From Megalonaias nervosa (taxonomy: Eukaryota; Mollusca; Bivalvia; Unionida; Unionidae), in NCBI GenBank assembly GCA_016617855.1, contig JAECUM010092833.1, positions 186,001-250,000 of the forward strand: DNA of 64,000 nucleotides, read 5' to 3'. The notes beneath the pieces were generated by a model. The model saw nothing but the letters and a program-made list of their open reading frames with translations. It had not been told where the DNA came from and made no database searches. Shown here in pieces: positions 10,532 to 21,251 of the stretch. Numbering within the stretch: position 1 is the stretch's first letter; each line of letters opens with the position of its first letter. The position numbers and the translations under genes were made by a program.

Positions 10532-13500
10532 TTTTGTTTCATCTCTCCAATAACTATATTTTAAAAATAACTTTCAGCAATATAAAAATGACTTTCATCA
10601 AGATGTTCATGTATACTGTACATATTAGTTAATGATCACTTCTACTTAGATATATCTTCAGGCTATTCTCCAAAAATGTGACATGTAGTAAAGTTTACAT
10701 CAGTATTACACTTTTTCATAAAACAACATTAGGTTCAAAAGTTCAGAGATGTTCATACACTGAATTTATATAAACAAGACATTTTTACCTACTTTTATAA
10801 ATATGCTAATATAAACGTGCTAAAAAGCAAGTGATAAATTTAAAGAATAACACTGCAGTTAATCCCAGAACTCAGACTTTTTCTTTTTTGGTAGTATATT
10901 GGTTTGAAATACTGCATGTACATTTGTTTAAAGGATTTAACTAACACAGATGATCAGAAGTGAGCAGGAAGTGAGCTCATTTTCTAGCACCAGAATATGG
11001 TCGACATCCTTTGAGTTGTTGAATGAAGGGTTTTGTTAATTATAATTTGTTGTTAAAATTCAATCTTAGATTACAGGGAGAAGTTTTGTAAAATAACTTT
11101 GTCATGTACTCTGGAGCATCACCTTTGATACATAAAAAACCATAACTCAGCTTTCTGAAAATTGATTCTCTTTTCTATTTTTTACCATTTTAATTCTGTG
11201 AACATGTATCAATGGGGACATAAAGAATCAGCCTGTTTTTGAAGCTTGTGAATTACATCTAGTTGGGAACAATTTCCCATATTGATGAGCAGTAGCTGAT
11301 TGCAGGAACTATATAAGCATTATAGTAAAGAATTCTGAAGTCCTTTGTCAGATACCTTTTTTTTATTCTATGAAGCAACGAAACTTTAGATTTGAGGGAC
11401 CTACCTACGTTGTCTTCTTATTTCCCCCACTTATGATGTCTGTCAGTGATTACTCCTAAGTTCTCATCATTTGCATTTTTGCATTTTCAGCAACCTTATT
11501 ATTAATGTACAGTAATCTATCTTTCTTCTTTAACTTTGAAAGATTTTTTTGCATGTTCCCATAAGCGTGGCCACGCCTCAGTTAATGTAAGGTCTGAACT
11601 TGCATTCCAGGGTATAGACATTGCCGAGTTCCAGTATGCAGATACTCCTACTCTCCAGTCTCCCTTTCATGAACAAGACACTACATAGGGATGTCCTGTC
11701 TCCCCCAAGAGATGGAGCAATAAGATGACATACTTTTTGTTTTGATGGACTTGAACAAGTTCACCACGGTACTGTTAGTGATGGACCCTTCTCTTCCCTT
11801 TGGATCCCCTTCTTCCTCCTGTCCATTCAGGCAGAGGAGGATGAAGTGAAAAGTCTTTTGATAAGGTGATAAATTTATTACTACCTTCTCCCCCCAGATT
11901 TGCATCCCAAGCCTTTGGTCTTGGAGGACACAAAAATTATCTCCAATTTGTGGAGACTCTCAGGCTACATCAGAACCTGATAACCTTTTACTCCCTCATT
12001 CAGCCATGGTAAAGAGAGCTTCCCAAAGGTTTTCAAGAGGCCAGAAATTCACCAGGCAAGATTAGGGGTGGTCTGTTCCCCCTTTATGCTGCAGCTGTTG
12101 GTTTCAGCATCCAGTTACAGGGTTCACTCACCTACTTGGCCTATTTAACCCCCACCCTCTGGATTCTGGGGCATCACAAGTGGCATAGCCATACACACCA
12201 ATCTTTATTGGCAGCCTCCATCAGTCATCTGAATGATGAATCCTTGTCTTCAGTCAATCTGGAGTGGTTGTCAGAACTTGAAGTCCTCTTTGGTCAGTGT
12301 CCATGGGACTATTGGCAGAGCTGCTCCATTTGCACGGGGTTCTTGCATTGGACAGGTCAGAGGTCATATTGGATTACAGTAAGAACTTTCTTAGGGCTGC
12401 TCCATTTGAAGTAGAGACTCTATTTCCTCTTTGGCATCTCAGGAACTGAAGGCTAACAGCATTGGTACCTCATAGTCACTCCTGGCTCATTGAAACAGCC
12501 AGAAAGCATCATTATCCTGACAGCCCCTTGAGGCCTTCCTCAAAAATCTTCTAAAGGATACAGTCTCAATAAAATCAGTTCATTCCTCCCTCTTTCCTGT
12601 CTTTGGTTAGATAAGGTGGCCTGAAGGGTCAAGGAAGCATGTGAACTCCTCCCACTTTCCTTGGGATTCCAACCATCATCTGCCACACAATCCTCTTCCC
12701 AGAATTCTCATGGGCACTCAGCTAGCCCTCTTTTCAGATATTTAAATGGGCATAATACAAGATATGTGGTTTCTTTCTGTTCATGCAGGAACCTCCATTT
12801 TGTTTTTTCACCAGTCAAATTATCTCAATTAAAGTGTAGGTGCAAACTTTTCAGGAGAAGGGCACAGTAGAGTGTTGTAGCTGTCCTGAGTGAGTGGCAG
12901 CTACATGGGGAATTTGCAGGAAGAGCTGACAAAACAAAAGTTTAGGCAACATATTTAATGGTTTGTTTTCACTACACAAGATTCAAATTCAAAAACCCCG
13001 TGAATAACTTGCCTTATCAATCCAATTACTGCCAAAGAAATTAGCAGACCTGCCAAACATTATGATTCGACTTTAAATGTTACTGAAATGACCCTTAAAT
13101 TATTGACTTGCACAATAATATTAAAAAATTATGAAAATATGATTCTTGCAAAGAAATCTGAATTGTTTAAATGCATGTTTTCCAAGTCAACAATAGCAGT
13201 ACATGACACTGTGTTATACATTACTGAAAATTGGTTTAACATACTGAGAGAGTTTTGTTAGGGTTGGCAAGTCTGAATTAGTCCAGTTTGCTTGGAATTG
13301 TATGGAAATGAATGATGGTATAATCATTTTTATAGATATATACATCGTTGCTCGAATTTAAAAAAATTAAAGACACATTCCTGAAATTAAGCAGACACAA
13401 ATATGCATTTTTATACCAAACTACAAAATTTGACACCACAAATTGAAAATGATTCACAGTATGAGGCAGATGTCAGCTGGGTAAGTGATCTCAAGCCCAC

Positions 13501-14853
13501 TTCAGCCTTATATTTATTTTATGGAAATGTCTTGTCTGCACATGCCTGATTAATACTGTACATCTGGTCTTTGTGACTGTGGAGTCCATACAGGTGCATC
13601 TGGTGACAGTCTTGGAGCATGCACCAATAATTTAATTGTAAGGTCGTAAATATAATGACCTGTTATAACCAGTTTTTATATATTTTGGTCCCACTGGCAG
13701 AAGGACTGTTAACATTTGATGACTCATGCACTAGAACAAGTTCTTAGCATATTCTCTATTTATAAAATATACTTTGTAACCAGTTTTTCTTGCATTATAC
13801 AGTGAATGTGCATTATGCATTGCAGCAAAAATTCCCACCATCATACAAATCTAGGTGAGAATGTGAATGCATGCTTGCATGTTGGGCTTTTCTGTCATAG
13901 AATAATAAAATGTATTCAGAGTGACTGTTAAGTTACTCACATGATGTATTAGTAAACATATTTGTGTCCATTCTGTACATGTTGTTTTCGGGTGCATGCG
14001 ATTGAATTCAGGTTCATGTTACACTAGGTGAAAAAAAAATACAAGTAATTATTTTCTTAATTGCCATTAATTCTGTTATTTGCAGTTGGAGGAGCAGACA
14101 AGGTCAGAGGTGGCCTTTCTGGTGTTGGTAGTTCCAGACACACAGGAGCTCTTCTGTCAGGTAAGGGCATATTTCCTATGTAGTTGGTCTTTGTATCTCA
14201 AGGCTTAAAACCTCCCTGTGAAATAACAGGATGGCCTAAAACTTCCTCCTGCATCAGAAACTTGCTGATGGAAATTGAAGAGCAGCCCAAATAAAGTTCC
14301 TCACATTTCTCCTGTAAGAAGCCTCCTCAGGTATGCCTGTCCCTCACCAGCCTTACCCAACCCACTCCAAGATAAACTTCAGAGGGGGCTCTGATGGGAT
14401 GGAAATTTGAATCTAGCTTAAAACTACTACTTCCTTAAACAGAAATTTTCTTAGTGAAGTTATAGAGCATTCCTTATAGTACCCTGATTATAAGTTAAAT
14501 GAAGGGACTTGAATTGATGTGAATAAGCACCTGGACTGGGAAATTGGAGTTGGGGTCCCAATGAGTTTAGTGAATGGAAACAAAGCAAAATAAGAGATAG
14601 AAAGATGTCAGAATTGTTGCAAACGGTTGAAAAGAAATGTATAGAAAAGGTAAGTAACAGTAATGAAAAGAATACAAAAGAATAGAACACACATGTGGTA
14701 CTCTTGCAGACATTTGTAAACGGAGTGCCAGAAGGTCATTGATAACAGATGCTAGCTTGGTGTATGAATGTTCCTTAAAATATTTGCTAGATTTTGACCA
14801 TTAAAGTAGTCATCTGTAAAGTGGAATCTTTTCTACATATATTTTGAAATGAA
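10532..14853. other. 4.3 kb without a supported gene
   Basis: Open frames here are short (at most 92 codons, for example 12136-12414 and 11681-11905) and show no recognised domain. The stretch 11.6-12.9 kb is richer in GC than its surroundings and may be an old transposon remnant, but no motif supports a family. The rest is AT-rich anonymous DNA. Confidence 0.4.
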
Positions 14854-14973
14854 TATCATAGGGTCAATACTGGACTCAAAGAACATGGGCAGAATTCTTT
14901 TTACAGCCAGATAAGTATCATAGGGTCAATACTGGACTCAAAGAACATGGGCAGAATTCTTTTTACAGCCAGA
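14854..14973. repeat. 62-bp tandem duplication
   Basis: Two almost identical copies starting 'tatcatagggtcaatactgg' lie head to tail at 14854 and 14916. The second copy ends about 55 bp before the left end of Polinton A. Confidence 0.9.
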
Positions 14974-15347
14974 GTAGGGCAGAATTGAGAACAATAGGAA
15001 GATATGAGTTTAGAAAGTTCAGAATTTATAGTAGTAAGATAAAAGGCTGGTTCTAGCGCAAGACCTCTTTTTACCCCCTCCCCACTCTCAGAACAAATAC
15101 AAATTACTCTCTCAGAGACCCTAAAACTCCCACCCCAAATGATTTTTTTTATTTTTCTCAAAACCAAGAGGCCGATTCTAGCTCAGATATAATCCTATAC
15201 TTTTTACACTAATATATTACATGTGTACCTAACAGATGTTACCTAGCCTTATGCAAGTAGTAAAAAAAAAAATCAATATCTCCATAGAAACCGAGCTAGG
15301 TAACTGCCTTAGTTATATACAGCGTCATGCGGTGATGTGTTAGACTC

Positions 15348-15464
15348 AATCACGTGATTTTCTAGAATCAGGTAGAAGATTGGGGATTCTATAATACTCA
15401 ATCACGTGATTTTCTAGAATCAGGTAGAAGATAGGTAATTTTCCAGAATCTCAATCACGTGATT
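15348..15464. promoter_or_regulatory. Three AATCACGTGATT palindromes in the left repeat
   Basis: Perfect 12-bp palindromes lie at 15348-15359, 15400-15411 and 15453-15464, spaced about 52 bp apart within a repeat that also carries 'tctagaatcaggtagaaga'. The core CACGTG is an E-box. They sit just upstream of a TATA box, so a role as transcription-factor sites is inferred; a replication role is also possible. Confidence 0.65.
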
Positions 15465-15478
15465 TTCCTGAACAGCAG

Positions 15479-15561
15479 TATATAAGGCGGTCAAATTCTC
15501 TCATAGTCATTGCGTGCTACGCGTTCAAGGGGACGTCTTCACCGAGCGAGATCAGGTAAGT
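15479..15561 (+). promoter_or_regulatory. Inward-facing TATA box with conserved leader and splice-donor match
   Basis: A 'tatataa' at 15479-15485 is followed by a leader whose end 'gacgtcttcaccgagcg' is kept in the opposite repeat. It then reaches 'cag' followed by 'gtaagt' (15553-15561), a full match to the animal 5' splice-site consensus. Transcription would run inward, first antisense to the polymerase gene. That this is a spliced leader is inference. Confidence 0.5.
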
Positions 15562-15570
15562 GATATTATT

Positions 15571-16023
15571 TTATACCTCATCACCAATTATCAATGTTTC
15601 TACTGTTGAAATTAGAAATATTTCATCATCACGATAGTAGAGACTAAACTTTACTTTACCGCTCACACAGTGACGAGACTCAAATAAATCTTTTATTTGT
15701 GGTTTGTTAAGAGGATATTTTTTGTCGATAAAATATACTTTTGATCGATCAAGATCGATTGTAAGTTTAGTATATTTTTGTTGGCTGATCGGATTATGAA
15801 GGTTTTTAAGTTCCTCTAACAACTTCTGGCTCAATTGTTCAAGGTAATTGAAATACTCGCTGTCATCAGATCTGGTAAGTGAAAGTTTTAGCTTGTCACG
15901 AACTGCGGTAAAACATATACCTGATGTTTCATTATTAATTTCAACTGTCAACTGTTTGCCGTTCATCATTAGATATTTGATCTTGCTATTGTAACTGTTT
16001 GTGACTGTCAAATTTTCAAACAT
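15571..16023 (-). CDS. Uncharacterised 150-residue protein downstream of polymerase B
   Basis: I do not recognise the family. The protein is intact, soluble-looking and mixed charge, with beta-type alternation in the first 60 residues and a charged helix near residues 75-95 ('YLEQLSQKLLEELKNL'). It has no signal peptide or membrane segment. It is the gene nearest the left terminal repeat, and the ATG at 16023 is preceded by 'aattttatctaaactt', a box seen before other genes of this element. It follows polymerase B on the same strand after 31 bp, which suggests an early or replication-linked role, but that is only positional. Confidence 0.65.
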   Translation of the reverse strand: MFENLTVTNSYNSKIKYLMMNGKQLTVEINNETSGICFTAVRDKLKLSLTRSDDSEYFNYLEQLSQKLLEELKNLHNPISQQKYTKLTIDLDRSKVYFIDKKYPLNKPQIKDLFESRHCVSGKVKFSLYYRDDEIFLISTVETLIIGDEV

Positions 16024-16054
16024 TATTTCTAAAGTTTAGATAAAATTTCATACC

Positions 16055-19000
16055 TTAGTCATCGAATATAATATCGAGTATAGATCTATCATCAAAACAA
16101 TAACCAAGTGCAAATGTATCTACTCCGTTTTCACAATAACGTTTGTCATCAAAATTACTCAATCCGCGTTTGATAATGACATCTGTTTCGAGTTTATGAT
16201 GATTTGTCCGAATAGCCATTGCTGTTATAAAACTAACACCGCCGTCAAGCGCGTACTTGTAATCATCAAATTTCATAAACTTTTTAACAAAATCGCGAGG
16301 CAGACCTTTTGCCTTTTTCGTTATTTCATTATTGTCTAACAATACCGCATACATTTTACTGCGCAATCCGATAAAGTATTTGATGATGCTTGCTTTTATT
16401 TCATCTTTGAACTTACCGATAACCTTTTTATTCGTGTCATCATGAAATTTACTGTCACGTGGGTAATCAGAAAGATCAAACAGATGTCGATTATCGTATA
16501 TATCCTGATAGACGTCCTCGCATTCGATTTCGTACACGAGCGAGTCGGTATCAGTAAACAATAATCTACTGGACGGCCATTGATTTTTAACAAAATTGTA
16601 ATGAAAATCGTACATGAGCCATTTCGATAAATCTAAAACGGAAGCTCCAACGTAAATTGGCTTATTTAGTTTTAGATTTGTTTTTCTTCTTTGTATTGCG
16701 ACAAGATTTTCATTAAAAATTTTCATGCTAACAAAATCATCGTCTGACACAAGTTTGTTTCTGCGATTGATATCATTAACTAGCTCGATATTTACGCGTT
16801 TCCTAATATTTTCCATCGTCTTACCAAAAACGGAATTGTTCATGAGCTTAAAGAATTCTTTTTCAAAATCAGTTTTTGCTACAGCTCTTCTTGAAGTGTT
16901 TGAGTTAATATAACCTTTCATCCACGGCGACTGATTAAACTTTAAAACTCTATGAACTTTCCTCAACACAAGACCAGCATCTACTGCTTGTTTTAAAACT
17001 TTGTAATGTAAAACATAATTTTTCTTATCGAATAAATTTGGCACTAGTTTTTTGACCATAGAATTTTGTCTTGGTGATGCTATTGCTTGTTGTTCTTCAG
17101 ATAATAAACTATAATCTATTATCATCGATTCCGCACAGAAAGGATTATCGTTATGTAGATTGTGAAGCGAAATAGGATAATCGAGATCAACTTGAACGAA
17201 ATACGAGACATCGTCGGGTATCTTTTTTTTTCTGTTTCCAATAGAAATCGATCAGCCGTGATCCAATGAAATCCACCAAAAGGCATTGGTTCTGCCATCG
17301 AATACCCGTACAAATTATTGCAATCTAGATAAACTATATACTTCGAAGGAAGCTTGGGATCGTACTTTTTTAGGTACTTGTTGTTTGCTTCAGCATATTT
17401 CTTGTTATCACACTAATACCGCCTCTGATACCTTTTTCGATAAAATTGAACATATCAATGTCAGTCAGTAATTCTAACCTTATTTTACTAAACTTTAACA
17501 GAGCATCCCAAGATAACCCGGGAGCAGAATAATACCAACAAGGATCTAGTCCGTAATTATTATAACTCACTTCTCGAAAACTTTCAAAAACATCTGCTAG
17601 TAATAACACGTCTGTTTTCAAGTATAAATCATGATAATCTCCAAACGTCTTACAATCAAATTCTTTCCAGATATCTTGTGCATATTTGTAATCATCATCG
17701 GTTATATTTTCATTTTTAAGTTGTGAGTAAAATTTGTCCTTGTCAGGTAGCGAAGTTTCATCAAATTTACTCCAATCATCGAGATACTCGTACAGAAATA
17801 CTCCTTTTTTAGTCAGTAGATTATATTTATCTCCAAAACAGTCTCGTAGGTTATCAAACTCGCTACAACCTTTTACCAGCTCATCCAATGATGCCTTCAT
17901 AAATTGTAGGCTGTCAATAAAACGCAACTTACCTAGCGTAACTGACATATACTTTTCAAAATTATTTGGTATGCACTTGATTACGTTATCGAGTTTTAAA
18001 CGAGATTTTACGTCAGGATCACCAAAAGCTTCTACGATAATGTGGCTATCATATCCTCGAAAGTTGTGAAGAATAACTGGAATAAAATCTGGAGCATGAA
18101 ATTTTAAATTACACTGACCATGAGCCGCTCCACGATATTGTCCGGTCAAATGGCAATGGTCATGTACTTTTTTATTATCCTCAAAAGCTTTTTCACAAAT
18201 ATGACAAAATTCCGCTTGCTCGTGATCAGATTCTTGTTGAGACGTCAGTTTCATCATTGGAGTTACTCTTTTCAAACGATAAAATATATTATCAACTTCG
18301 CTAATCAACCGCTTGAGAAGCCAGACAGCTGGATTTTTACCGCGATATAATTTAATTGGTTTAGATAATCTCGAATCAACGCAACAAACTATCTTATACG
18401 CTACTCCGCACGGAACATGATTTTGAGTTTTTCTTGTACTCGATTGGTCAGGATTATTTTCTACGCCAAGCACAGGTTGAAGTAGGCATTCGAAATCAGC
18501 GTATATGATGAAAGGAATTTTTAGTTTGTGATTGTGATGGACAAAATACAATAAACTATCTTTCTTAGACAGCATCGTTATTCGTTGTACGTCACTACAG
18601 TACTGCAAATGATTTTGTAATTTTTCATTGTCATTACAGCCGTGCAAGCAGTGATAACAAAAGAACGTTTTTTTATTTCGTTTATTATACTGTCTGCCAA
18701 CTAGTCCATTGAAGTTTTTAATCCAAACGTAATGATTTCTATAAAACAGTAAGTTTATAGTCGATTGGGAAGCTTTTTCTGAAATATACCTAGGATAGAC
18801 GTTTTCTTTTTCATCTAGTCCGAAAACGTTAATCGAAACATTATTTTGCTTTTCAAACTTTAGTATTTGATTTTCTGCCACTGGAAAGTCAATGCCTTTA
18901 AAATTTAATTTTGATATGTGACTAATATACTTGTCAACACGATCAGCATTTTTTTCTGCTGGAAATAGCGCAGAAAGAACAGCCCATTGGAAACATTTGT

Positions 19001-19520
19001 TATCAACATTTTTCACGTTTATACAGCATTTTTTATTTTTTATTTTTGGTGGCAAATCAATATACGAACTACTGCGTAATACGTTATATTTTATTGTGTG
19101 AAATAAAATTTCCTTAATCATTTCAAACTTCCAACCCGAACCCGACTCGGTAAATTCTTCTATCTTTTTCCAAATTTCTTGGTGTATTTCATTAGCCAGT
19201 GACAAAAGATCAGTCCCAATCAAAACACGTCTTGATTTAGCATTAATGTAAGGATCTGCAATTTCCTTATTAATTGATTCCTCTGTCACAAGGAGCTTTG
19301 AAAATAGAACGTGATATTGCACTAATATTCTCAGACCCTTATGTTTTTCAAGTTCACGTTTTACAGTTGGCTCTAGCAGATGATAGAGATTTGTTGCAGT
19401 GAAATTTACTAAAACATTTTGATTATCAAATTTATAACTGTTGTCAAAACCTGTAAAAGCAGTCGCTATTTTTTCAGGTTTCATAAGGCTCTTCTTGGCT
19501 ATATCTCGCAATTTTAACAT
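16055..19520 (-). pseudogene. polB: Protein-primed DNA polymerase B, broken by two frameshifts
   Basis: This is the replicative polymerase expected to copy the element from its protein-primed ends. The 716-residue N-terminal frame holds 'YADFECLL' (Exo I, D342 and E344), 'HNFRGYD' (Exo II, N486 and D491), a Cys/His zinc-binding block (about 439-470) and 'YLKTD' (Exo III, Y633 and D637). Further upstream, 'DNKCFQW' (C176) and 'NHYVWI' (H263) may mark an OTU-like thiol protease fold. Motif A, 'YLDCNNLYGYSM', lies in a second frame near 17.3 kb. Motif B ('NNSVFGKTMEN') and motif C ('TDTDS', residues 191-195) lie in the 356-residue C-terminal frame at 16055-17125. Breaks occur near 17,400 and near 17,225, the latter beside a run of about nine A/T. 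Full span is about 1,155 codons, normal for Polintons. Confidence 0.93.
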
Positions 19521-19595
19521 TTATATATAGTATTTTTATATTTAATTAAAATTATGTAAAAAACAATTAGAGATATAAAAAATCCTTATAATATA
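19521..19595. promoter_or_regulatory. Short divergent intergenic region, likely shared promoters
   Basis: Only 75 bp separate the ATG of polymerase B (minus) from the ATG of the HNH gene (plus). The stretch is almost pure A/T, with 'tatatataa' directly before the polymerase ATG and 'ttataatata' directly before the HNH ATG. A two-way promoter is inferred. Confidence 0.45.
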
Positions 19596-20003
19596 ATGAC
19601 ACAAAATCTGAGATACATCCGATTGACAGCAGAGGAGCAAGAAGAATATCATGTTCATCCGAAGTATAACTTTTACGCTGGAAATGCACTTGGTTCGGTT
19701 ATTAACATAAAATCTGGAAAATCTATAGGAAAACCAACACCAGCTGGAATGATAATTTCAGTGAAAGGCGATGAAACAGATATGACTAAAATGTTTAGAA
19801 AAGATTTTATATATACTTTGTTCTGTGATGATATTCCAGAAGGACAAAGAGTCTATAGAGTAAATGGCTCGATCAGCGATGACAATATTGACAACTTATC
19901 TTTACAAAACGAGTTTCAGCCGCACCCGGTCTTTGATTTATACGAAGCAAATGATCACGGGATAATTCGACATGTAAGGACAAAAAAGTTGTTGGTTTTA
20001 TGA
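19596..20003 (+). CDS. HNH-endonuclease-like protein, N-terminal half with degenerate HNH copy
   Basis: This 135-residue frame resembles the start of phage-type homing endonucleases with NUMOD modules. Residues about 68-108 ('FIYTLFCDDIPEG...VYRVNG...NIDNLSL') align by eye with the intact HNH block of the next frame, but the catalytic His-containing 'DHIN' has become 'YRVN'. It ends in an ATGA overlap with the next frame at 20000-20003. The two frames were probably one gene split by a one-base change, or are translationally coupled. The gene is divergent from polymerase B. Homing endonucleases spread by cutting alleles that lack them, so this gene may be a passenger of the element. Confidence 0.6.
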   Translation: MTQNLRYIRLTAEEQEEYHVHPKYNFYAGNALGSVINIKSGKSIGKPTPAGMIISVKGDETDMTKMFRKDFIYTLFCDDIPEGQRVYRVNGSISDDNIDNLSLQNEFQPHPVFDLYEANDHGIIRHVRTKKLLVL

Positions 20004-20419
20004 ATAATATGGGTTATCTCATAGCAACTGTCAGAGGAACACTGACTAATCAAGTTAATTATTCTAGACATCGTTTTGTGTATGAAACGTTCAATGGCGT
20101 CATTCCAGACAATTTAGTTATCGATCATATTAACAAAATTAAAACTGATAATTGTATTGAAAATTTAGATCTAGTTACACCAGAAGAAAACACCCGACGT
20201 GGATCTAATTCTAACGGTAATAATTTTAAAAACCCTAGAAGATCAGTTATTTCAGTAAATTTAGGAACTGGAGAAGAAATGAAATTTAAATCAATATCAG
20301 CTGCAGCAAAGCATCTTAAAATTCATTCACAAAGAGTAATAGACGTTGCCGACGGCAGAACTAAAACAGCAACTTCAATGTCAACTTTTGATAGATTTAG
20401 TTTCAGATATGATGATTAA
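20000..20419 (+). CDS. HNH homing-type endonuclease with NUMOD-like C-terminus
   Basis: The 139-residue frame holds a clear HNH_3-type core: 'HRFVYETFNGVIPDNLVIDH' with the catalytic His, then 'DNCIENLDLVTPEEN' with the Asn and the typical EN ending. The C-terminal part ('ISAAAKHLKIHSQRVIDVADG') looks like a NUMOD1 or helix-turn-helix DNA-binding repeat. Its start overlaps the stop of the upstream frame, and its end overlaps the convergent gene at 20403-20684 by 17 bp. Such genes are common in phages and giant viruses. I am confident of the family, less so that this half is translated alone. Confidence 0.8.
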   Translation: MNNMGYLIATVRGTLTNQVNYSRHRFVYETFNGVIPDNLVIDHINKIKTDNCIENLDLVTPEENTRRGSNSNGNNFKNPRRSVISVNLGTGEEMKFKSISAAAKHLKIHSQRVIDVADGRTKTATSMSTFDRFSFRYDD

Positions 20420-20684
20420 TAATATTTCGTAATTCTGTCTTAGTAAGACAGCTATGTGCAAACGCTATAATATCATCTTTATCAAATGTCAGCGTCATTA
20501 TTGCACTTTCATTAAGTTTATTTTTTTCTGCTGCTGTTAGCAGTATCCTATCATTTTCGCCAGGCATCACAATAACATCAACAGAATACGAACTATAACC
20601 CGACAGACATTTTCGAACTGCTTCGGCTAGTTCCTTGTAATTTAATATATTAACCTTTTGATGATATTTTATCTCGTCAGTCAT
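20403..20684 (-). CDS. Uncharacterised 93-residue protein
   Basis: No family was recognised. The frame is intact, begins with a Lys/Tyr-rich stretch, and ends in a helical segment ('DIIAFAHSCLTKTELRNII'). The ATG at 20684 is preceded by 'cttttatctaa' and 'ttataagat', similar to boxes before other genes of the element. It lies between the HNH gene and a plus-strand gene starting at 20723. Confidence 0.55.
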   Translation of the reverse strand: MTDEIKYHQKVNILNYKELAEAVRKCLSGYSSYSVDVIVMPGENDRILLTAAEKNKLNESAIMTLTFDKDDIIAFAHSCLTKTELRNIINHHI

Positions 20685-20722
20685 ATCTTATAACAATAAA
20701 TTAGATAAAAGTGTATTATAAT

Positions 20723-20902
20723 ATGAACTTGATGAAAAGACTTGCTGAAATATATGCGGAAGATACAATCGCAGACAATGTTAAAATCACTGGCGATAAA
20801 GTTGCCTGTGATAAAGTTGTAGACAATGTTAAAATCACTACCGATATAATAGACAAATCTGCTAGTTATAGCGAAGATGATATTTTGTACAATAATAAAT
20901 GA
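20723..20902 (+). CDS. Short uncharacterised frame with an internal peptide repeat
   Basis: This frame of about 59 codons starts at an ATG preceded by 'attataat'. It contains a duplicated 'DNVKIT' block. Its end overlaps the next plus-strand frame (20877-21251) in another phase, so it may be the N-terminus of one frameshifted gene. No function is proposed. Confidence 0.4.
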   Translation: MNLMKRLAEIYAEDTIADNVKITGDKVACDKVVDNVKITTDIIDKSASYSEDDILYNNK

Positions 20903-21251
20903 TGATGATGAAATAGTCACCGTCGCCAACAGATCAAATTACAGCAGACCAACAACTGGACGATATAATGCTAAGTATCATATTGCTAAAAAAATAATAA
21001 AATTTAATTTTACTGTTGCCGAACAACAAATATTTTGGCAGCTTATCAAACCTTTTTTGAATCTAAAAATAACTGGCCAGCGAAGGAGTATAAAATATGA
21101 TTTTATTTTTGCTAGAATATTCAATTTAATGCCAGTTGATAATGAAAGAAAATTACATTTAATTTCGTTATGTAAAACTATCAAATGTAAATCTGTGCTT
21201 GTCAAATACGAACACATTTATAATAACATCATTGGATCGCAGTCGATGTAA
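20877..21251 (+). CDS. Possible late transcription factor (VLTF3-like) C-terminal region
   Basis: The 124-residue frame has a pattern reminiscent of the C-terminus of poxvirus late transcription factor 3 homologues found in many large DNA viruses. The relevant blocks are 'FWQLIKPFLNLK', then 'RRSIKYDFIFARIFNLM', then a short Leu/Lys helix and 'YEHIYNNI'. The N-terminal zinc site of that family is not visible. If the call is right the protein would direct late genes. It overlaps the convergent integrase 3' end by about 20 bp. Similarity is by eye and weak; it could also be unrelated. Confidence 0.4.
   Translation: MIFCTIINDDDEIVTVANRSNYSRPTTGRYNAKYHIAKKIIKFNFTVAEQQIFWQLIKPFLNLKITGQRRSIKYDFIFARIFNLMPVDNERKLHLISLCKTIKCKSVLVKYEHIYNNIIGSQSM

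Larger units (their letters stand above)
15030..15561 (+). repeat. Left terminal inverted repeat of Polinton A
   Basis: It matches the complement of 30253-30745. Well-kept blocks are the outer 'agtagtaag', a stretch with 'agacctctttttaccccctc', three copies of a palindromic repeat, a TATA box, and an inner 'gacgtcttcaccgagcg'. The section around 15290-15345 has diverged between the two ends. Confidence 0.9.

Noticed and set aside
12136..12414. 92-codon plus-strand frame in a GC-richer patch
   Set aside because: No domain, and nearby frames on the opposite strand are similar in length. A transposon origin was considered but no motif was found.
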